In this document: in pieces, positions 7,294-10,127 of the stretch
Position numbering within the stretch: the stretch's first letter is position 1
Layout: every line of letters starts with the position of its first letter
Origin: Gammaproteobacteria bacterium
GTDB lineage: Bacteria; Pseudomonadota; Gammaproteobacteria; Pseudomonadales; Azotimanducaceae
Length of the DNA: 10,127 nucleotides
Direction of reading: 5' to 3'
NCBI GenBank assembly: GCA_003228415.1
Contig: QIDL01000075.1
Coordinates: forward strand, 1-10,127
Translations under genes and position numbers: made by a program
Notes under the pieces: generated by a model
What the model was told of the DNA's origin: nothing
The model's input: the letters and a program-made list of their open reading frames with translations, nothing else
The model's database searches: none

Positions 7294-7332
7294 GGGATCC
7301 TCTAAGCAACTCCCGTTTGCTCAGAGGGTTCC
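7294..7332 (+). repeat. REP-like palindromic repeat, copy 2 (convergent junction)
   Basis: This is the second copy of the 39-base palindrome at 2680-2718, inverted relative to it and identical at 35 of 39 positions. The central part, CAACTCCCGTTTGCTCAGAG, is unchanged. Arms 7294-7309 and 7317-7332 fold on a CTCCCGT loop. Two of the differences turn G-C pairs into G.T pairs, which stay pairable in RNA; one A.C mismatch remains in the stem. It lies 23 bases after the oligopeptidase B stop, and its last base is the first base of the stop codon (complement) of the opposing small gene. No T-tract follows on either side. Confidence 0.8.
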
Positions 7333-7583
7333 TAGCTGACACTGGTGAGGTGGTTCGTGCGGCGCGCCTTCATCTCGTTGGCTTGTTCCATGCGCTTCTT
7401 GATGATGTTCTGCACCACAGAGACAGTGGTCCAGTCATGGAGCATCTGTCGTTCGCAGCTATCACACTCGGCCTGACGCGCTTCCGCGACCAGAGCGAGC
7501 AGATCGCTATACGGCATTCGCGAGATGTGGTTGCAGTGCGAGCATTCCAGTCCTACTGCGGGGTCGAGACCGACGTAATCCAT
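7332..7583 (-). CDS. Small two-CxxC (zinc-ribbon-like) hypothetical protein
   Basis: This 83-residue protein has two CxxC pairs, ECSHC (Cys14, Cys17) and ECDSC (Cys40, Cys43), spaced as in a small zinc ribbon or treble-clef. A charged, helical C terminus follows (about 52-75, VQNIIKKRMEQANEMKARR). I do not recognise the family. A metal-bound structural or nucleic-acid-binding role is possible, but this is inference from the cysteines alone. The ribosome site is not ideal: AGGAG lies 12 bases before the ATG at 7583. The stop codon touches the palindromic repeat at 7294-7332. The gene lies 109 bases downstream of the CoA-transferase-like gene on the same strand, and may have its own promoter in that gap. 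Confidence 0.6.
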   Translation of the reverse strand: MDYVGLDPAVGLECSHCNHISRMPYSDLLALVAEARQAECDSCERQMLHDWTTVSVVQNIIKKRMEQANEMKARRTNHLTSVS

Positions 7584-7600
7584 AACGCTTCTGAACTCCT

Positions 7601-7625
7601 GTTCTTAGAATTCCCTTTCAAGAAC
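7601..7625. promoter_or_regulatory. Inverted repeat in the leader of the two-CxxC gene
   Basis: GTTCTT (7601-7606) and AAGAAC (7620-7625) form a perfect 6-base inverted repeat with a 13-base spacer that itself contains GAATTC. It sits just upstream of the AGGAG site of the small gene at 7332-7583. A possible -10 hexamer TAGAAT (minus strand, 7635-7630) lies directly before it, though I see no good -35. A repressor site or a leader hairpin are both possible. The evidence is only the symmetry and position. Confidence 0.25.
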
Positions 7626-7692
7626 ATCCATTCTATGCAAGGCGCTGTGGGTGCGTAGCCCGACGTGCTCAAACTGTGATGTGGTGCACGCG

Positions 7693-8910
7693 TCAAATCG
7701 GCGCCTCGTCTCTTAGTGCGTCTCGAAACCGGGGTGCGGCGATCTCGATGAGCGCTTCGGCCCGCTCCGGCACGGACCGGCCGTAGAGTCTGGCCACACC
7801 ATATTCCGTGACCACCATGTCCACATCGGTGCGCAGCGCCGTTACCATCTCTACTCGGGGGACTATTCTGGAGACGCTGCCGGTGCGAGCCGTCGCATTC
7901 ATGGCGATAATGGATCGACCACCCGGGGAGACTCGCGCGGCGCGCATGAAGTCTACCGAACCGCCGGTACCAGAGAGTTGCCGACCTCCAGCGTATTCCG
8001 CGTTCACCTGCCCGAACAGATCCACCTCGACGGCAGAATTGATGGAAACGAACTGAGGTAGTCGGCCGATCACGCGCACCTCGTGAGTGTAATTGGCGCC
8101 CCGGAACTGCACCTCGGGCGTCTCGGCAAGCCAATCCAGCAGCGCGGCGCTGCCGAGGGCCATTCCGGTGATATGAATGCCGCGGTCGACGGGCTTATTG
8201 GCGCCGCTGACGTTGCCTGCCCGAATCAAGCGCATGCCGCCGTCATCAATCAGGCCACCGTGAAGGCCAAGATCGTTGCGCTCATCGAGCTGCGCCAGAA
8301 TGGCTGCGGGAATAGAGCCGATACCTGTCTGGATACAGTCTCCATCGCCAATGAGATCCGCCACCAGAGCGCCGATGGCCGTGGCCGCATCATCGATCAC
8401 GGGTGCGGGCATCTCATAAAGCGGCCGATCAGATTCCAATACCCAGGCGAGCCTTTCCTGCTCGAGCAGCGGGCAGCCCAGCGGGGCATGAAAACCACTG
8501 TTCACCTCTGCGATAACGATGCTCGCCGAAGACAGCGCGGCATCGACGAAATCGAGGTTCGGACCGATCCGAAGCTGGCCGTTGCGATCGTAGGCGGCTT
8601 GAATCAACGCCACATCGACATTTCCCGCCAAATAATCGAACACCGCACGCATCTGCATCGGAATGAAATCGAGGCGGCCTGCTGCTGCGTTTTTCAATAC
8701 CTGCGACATGAAGAAGGTCTGTTGTCGCGCCGTAGCCGAAAGGCTGGTGAAGTCCGTGTTGTTGTATCCAGCCAAAGGAAACTGAAGGAAGGTGAGGTTA
8801 TCGGGGAGCGCAGCATCCTGAAGCGCAGCCAGCAGTGCCGTCGGCTCATTCGAACTCCCGGCCACCCAGATGCGCTGGCCCGGTTTCAACAGTTCCTTGA
8901 ATCCGCTCAT
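7693..8910 (-). CDS. Acetyl-CoA hydrolase/CoA-transferase family protein
   Basis: Members move CoA between acyl groups and acids, or hydrolyse acyl-CoA (for example 4-hydroxybutyrate CoA-transferase). The 405 residues cover both alpha/beta halves, slightly shorter than the usual 430 or so. Family landmarks are DVALIQAAYDRNG (99-111), the glycine-rich IQTGIGSIPAAIL (193-205), SINSAVEVDLFGQVNAE (289-305), GTGGSVDFMRAA (314-325), and the C-terminal VVTEYGVARLYGRSVPERAEALIEIAAPRFRD (366-397). At the point where family members I know have a catalytic Glu (pattern H-S/T-E-M/V, then a few residues on D-G), this protein reads LHGGLIDDGG (216-225), with Gly in place of Glu. Activity and substrate are therefore uncertain. 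The ATG at 8910 has no proper ribosome site (AAAGG is one base away). It is divergent from the helicase gene. No upstream stop forces this start, but no other good codon is seen. Confidence 0.88.
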   Translation of the reverse strand: MSGFKELLKPGQRIWVAGSSNEPTALLAALQDAALPDNLTFLQFPLAGYNNTDFTSLSATARQQTFFMSQVLKNAAAGRLDFIPMQMRAVFDYLAGNVDVALIQAAYDRNGQLRIGPNLDFVDAALSSASIVIAEVNSGFHAPLGCPLLEQERLAWVLESDRPLYEMPAPVIDDAATAIGALVADLIGDGDCIQTGIGSIPAAILAQLDERNDLGLHGGLIDDGGMRLIRAGNVSGANKPVDRGIHITGMALGSAALLDWLAETPEVQFRGANYTHEVRVIGRLPQFVSINSAVEVDLFGQVNAEYAGGRQLSGTGGSVDFMRAARVSPGGRSIIAMNATARTGSVSRIVPRVEMVTALRTDVDMVVTEYGVARLYGRSVPERAEALIEIAAPRFRDALRDEAPI

Positions 8911-9019
8911 GCCTTTATTTTCTGCAACCCGATCTGTCAGTAGTCTTTGCCGAGGCTCGCCACAAGCACGGGGTTATGTGCGAGCATGAAGGTTCGATCA
9001 TACACACCGCTCCACACCA

Positions 9020-10127
9020 ATGAGCTTCATCTCCCAGTTTCACCCGACCATTCAGGAATGGTTCCAGAAACGGTTCGACAGCGCCACTGCGGTGCAGTCG
9101 GAAAGCTGGCCATTGATCGCTCAGGGGAAACACATGCTCATCACCGCGCCTACCGGCAGCGGTAAGACTCTTACCGCCTTCCTCTGGTCGCTCAATCAAT
9201 ACGCTACCGGCGCCTGGCAATGCGGTCACACTCGAGTTCTGTATATCTCACCGCTCAAGGCGCTCAACAACGATATCCGTGAAAATCTGTTGGATCCCTT
9301 GTCACAGCTTCGAGAGACCCACGACTTTCCCGACGTCAGCGTGCAGACCCGATCCGGCGATACGGCCGCCAGCGAGCGCCAGCGCATGCTCAGAAAACCG
9401 CCCGACATCCTCATCACCACCCCGGAGAGCCTGTCTCTACTGCTCACCACTCGCAACGGAATGAATGCGCTGACCGAAGTGCGCACGGTCATTCTCGATG
9501 AGGTGCACGCCATCATAGACAACCGGCGCGGTGTTCAGCTCATGACTTCGCTGGAGCGATTGGTAGAACTGTCCGGGGAATTCCAGCGTCTGGCTCTTTC
9601 CGCAACCGTCCAGCCATTGGCCGCGATTGCCAGCTATGTTGGCGGCTATGACGCATCGGGTACACCGCGGCCGCTGTCGGTGGTAAACGCAGCGGGCGAC
9701 AAGGCACTCGAATTCCGCGTTCGATTTCCCGAAGCGGTCCGACAAGCCGCAGCAAACGGCATGAAGATCTGGGATCCGCTTGCCGATTCGTTCAGAGACA
9801 TCGTGGATCAGAACACCTCCACTCTGTTTTTCACCAACTCCCGGCGTCTCGCGGAAAAAATCACTCTCAAAATCAACGAAGACCTGCCAGGACCCATCGC
9901 TTACGCTCATCATGGCTCCCTCGCCCGGGACATCCGCACCACGGTGGAAAAACGCCTCAGAGCGGGAGAGCTCAAGGCCATCGTCGCAACCAGCTCGCTG
10001 GAGATGGGCATCGACATCGGCCATCTGGACGAAGTGGTGATGGTGCAGTCACCACCCTCCGTCGCATCGACGTTGCAGCGCATGGGGAGAGCGGGTCATC
10101 AGGTGGGCGAGACCAGTAGAGGTACCC
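9020..10127 (+). CDS. Lhr-family ATP-dependent helicase, N-terminal part (runs off window)
   Basis: This is a superfamily 2 DNA helicase of the Lhr type, with 369 codons visible and no stop. The ordered motifs are: Q-motif FDSATAVQSESWP (19-31), Walker A APTGSGKT (43-50), Lhr-type motif Ia ISPLKALNND (76-85), TTPESL (133-138), the DEVH box (160-163), SAT (194-196), motif IV LFFTNSRRLAE (269-279), motif V TSSLEMGIDIG (324-334) and motif VI QRMGRAGH (353-360). The PLKAL and SLEMGIDIG forms point to Lhr rather than RecQ or DEAD-box RNA helicases. The winged-helix and later domains that define short Lhr-Core versus long Lhr are beyond the window. The ATG at 9020 is the only common start after an in-frame stop at 8987-8989, so the start is well fixed even though no ribosome site is visible; leaderless or weak initiation is possible. 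The family acts in DNA repair in the cytoplasm. Confidence 0.93.
   Translation, partial: MSFISQFHPTIQEWFQKRFDSATAVQSESWPLIAQGKHMLITAPTGSGKTLTAFLWSLNQYATGAWQCGHTRVLYISPLKALNNDIRENLLDPLSQLRETHDFPDVSVQTRSGDTAASERQRMLRKPPDILITTPESLSLLLTTRNGMNALTEVRTVILDEVHAIIDNRRGVQLMTSLERLVELSGEFQRLALSATVQPLAAIASYVGGYDASGTPRPLSVVNAAGDKALEFRVRFPEAVRQAAANGMKIWDPLADSFRDIVDQNTSTLFFTNSRRLAEKITLKINEDLPGPIAYAHHGSLARDIRTTVEKRLRAGELKAIVATSSLEMGIDIGHLDEVVMVQSPPSVASTLQRMGRAGHQVGETSRGT

Noticed and set aside
8083..8943. A 286-residue open frame on the plus strand, antisense to the CoA-transferase-like gene
   Set aside because: It lies wholly opposite a gene with clear family motifs, and the product resembles no protein.

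Overview
The window reads as an ordinary chromosomal stretch of a moderately GC-rich proteobacterium, most likely a gammaproteobacterium. The protein styles (oligopeptidase B, Lhr-type helicase, SRAP protein, acetyl-CoA hydrolase/transferase-like protein), dense packing and AGGAG-type ribosome sites fit that, but no rRNA or marker gene is present, so the placement is inference. There are no tRNAs, insertion sequences, CRISPR arrays or phage genes, and no gene-free stretch over 300 bases.

Layout: (1) 23-2662, plus strand: a TetR-family regulator followed 12 bases later by a 666-residue fusion of a Gfo/Idh/MocA oxidoreductase and an aldo/keto reductase. (2) 2749-5084, minus strand, a tight operon read right to left: a truncated remnant of a carboxymuconolactone decarboxylase/AhpD-like gene, a second aldo/keto reductase, an SRAP (YedK/HMCES) abasic-site protein, and an unrecognised 157-residue protein coupled to SRAP by a GTGA overlap. 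(3) 5192-7270, plus strand: oligopeptidase B. (4) 7332-8910, minus strand: an acetyl-CoA hydrolase/CoA-transferase family protein and, downstream of it, an 83-residue two-CxxC protein. (5) 9020 to the window end, plus strand: the N-terminal 369 residues of an Lhr-family helicase.

The strand switches produce two convergent junctions (2663-2748 and 7271-7331). Each holds one copy of the same 39-base palindrome, in opposite orientations and matching at 35 of 39 positions. Neither is followed by a T-tract, so they look like REP-type extragenic repeats rather than simple terminators.

How the genes fit together: the TetR gene probably controls the fusion enzyme and possibly itself. The fusion carries two complete NAD(P)-dependent active sites in one chain. 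The SRAP gene sits in an operon with an aldo/keto reductase, but no functional link is shown. I found no clear candidate for a new multi-gene system; the items most worth following are the fusion enzyme, the paired palindromes, the SRAP-coupled unknown protein and the CoA-transferase homologue that seems to lack the usual catalytic glutamate.
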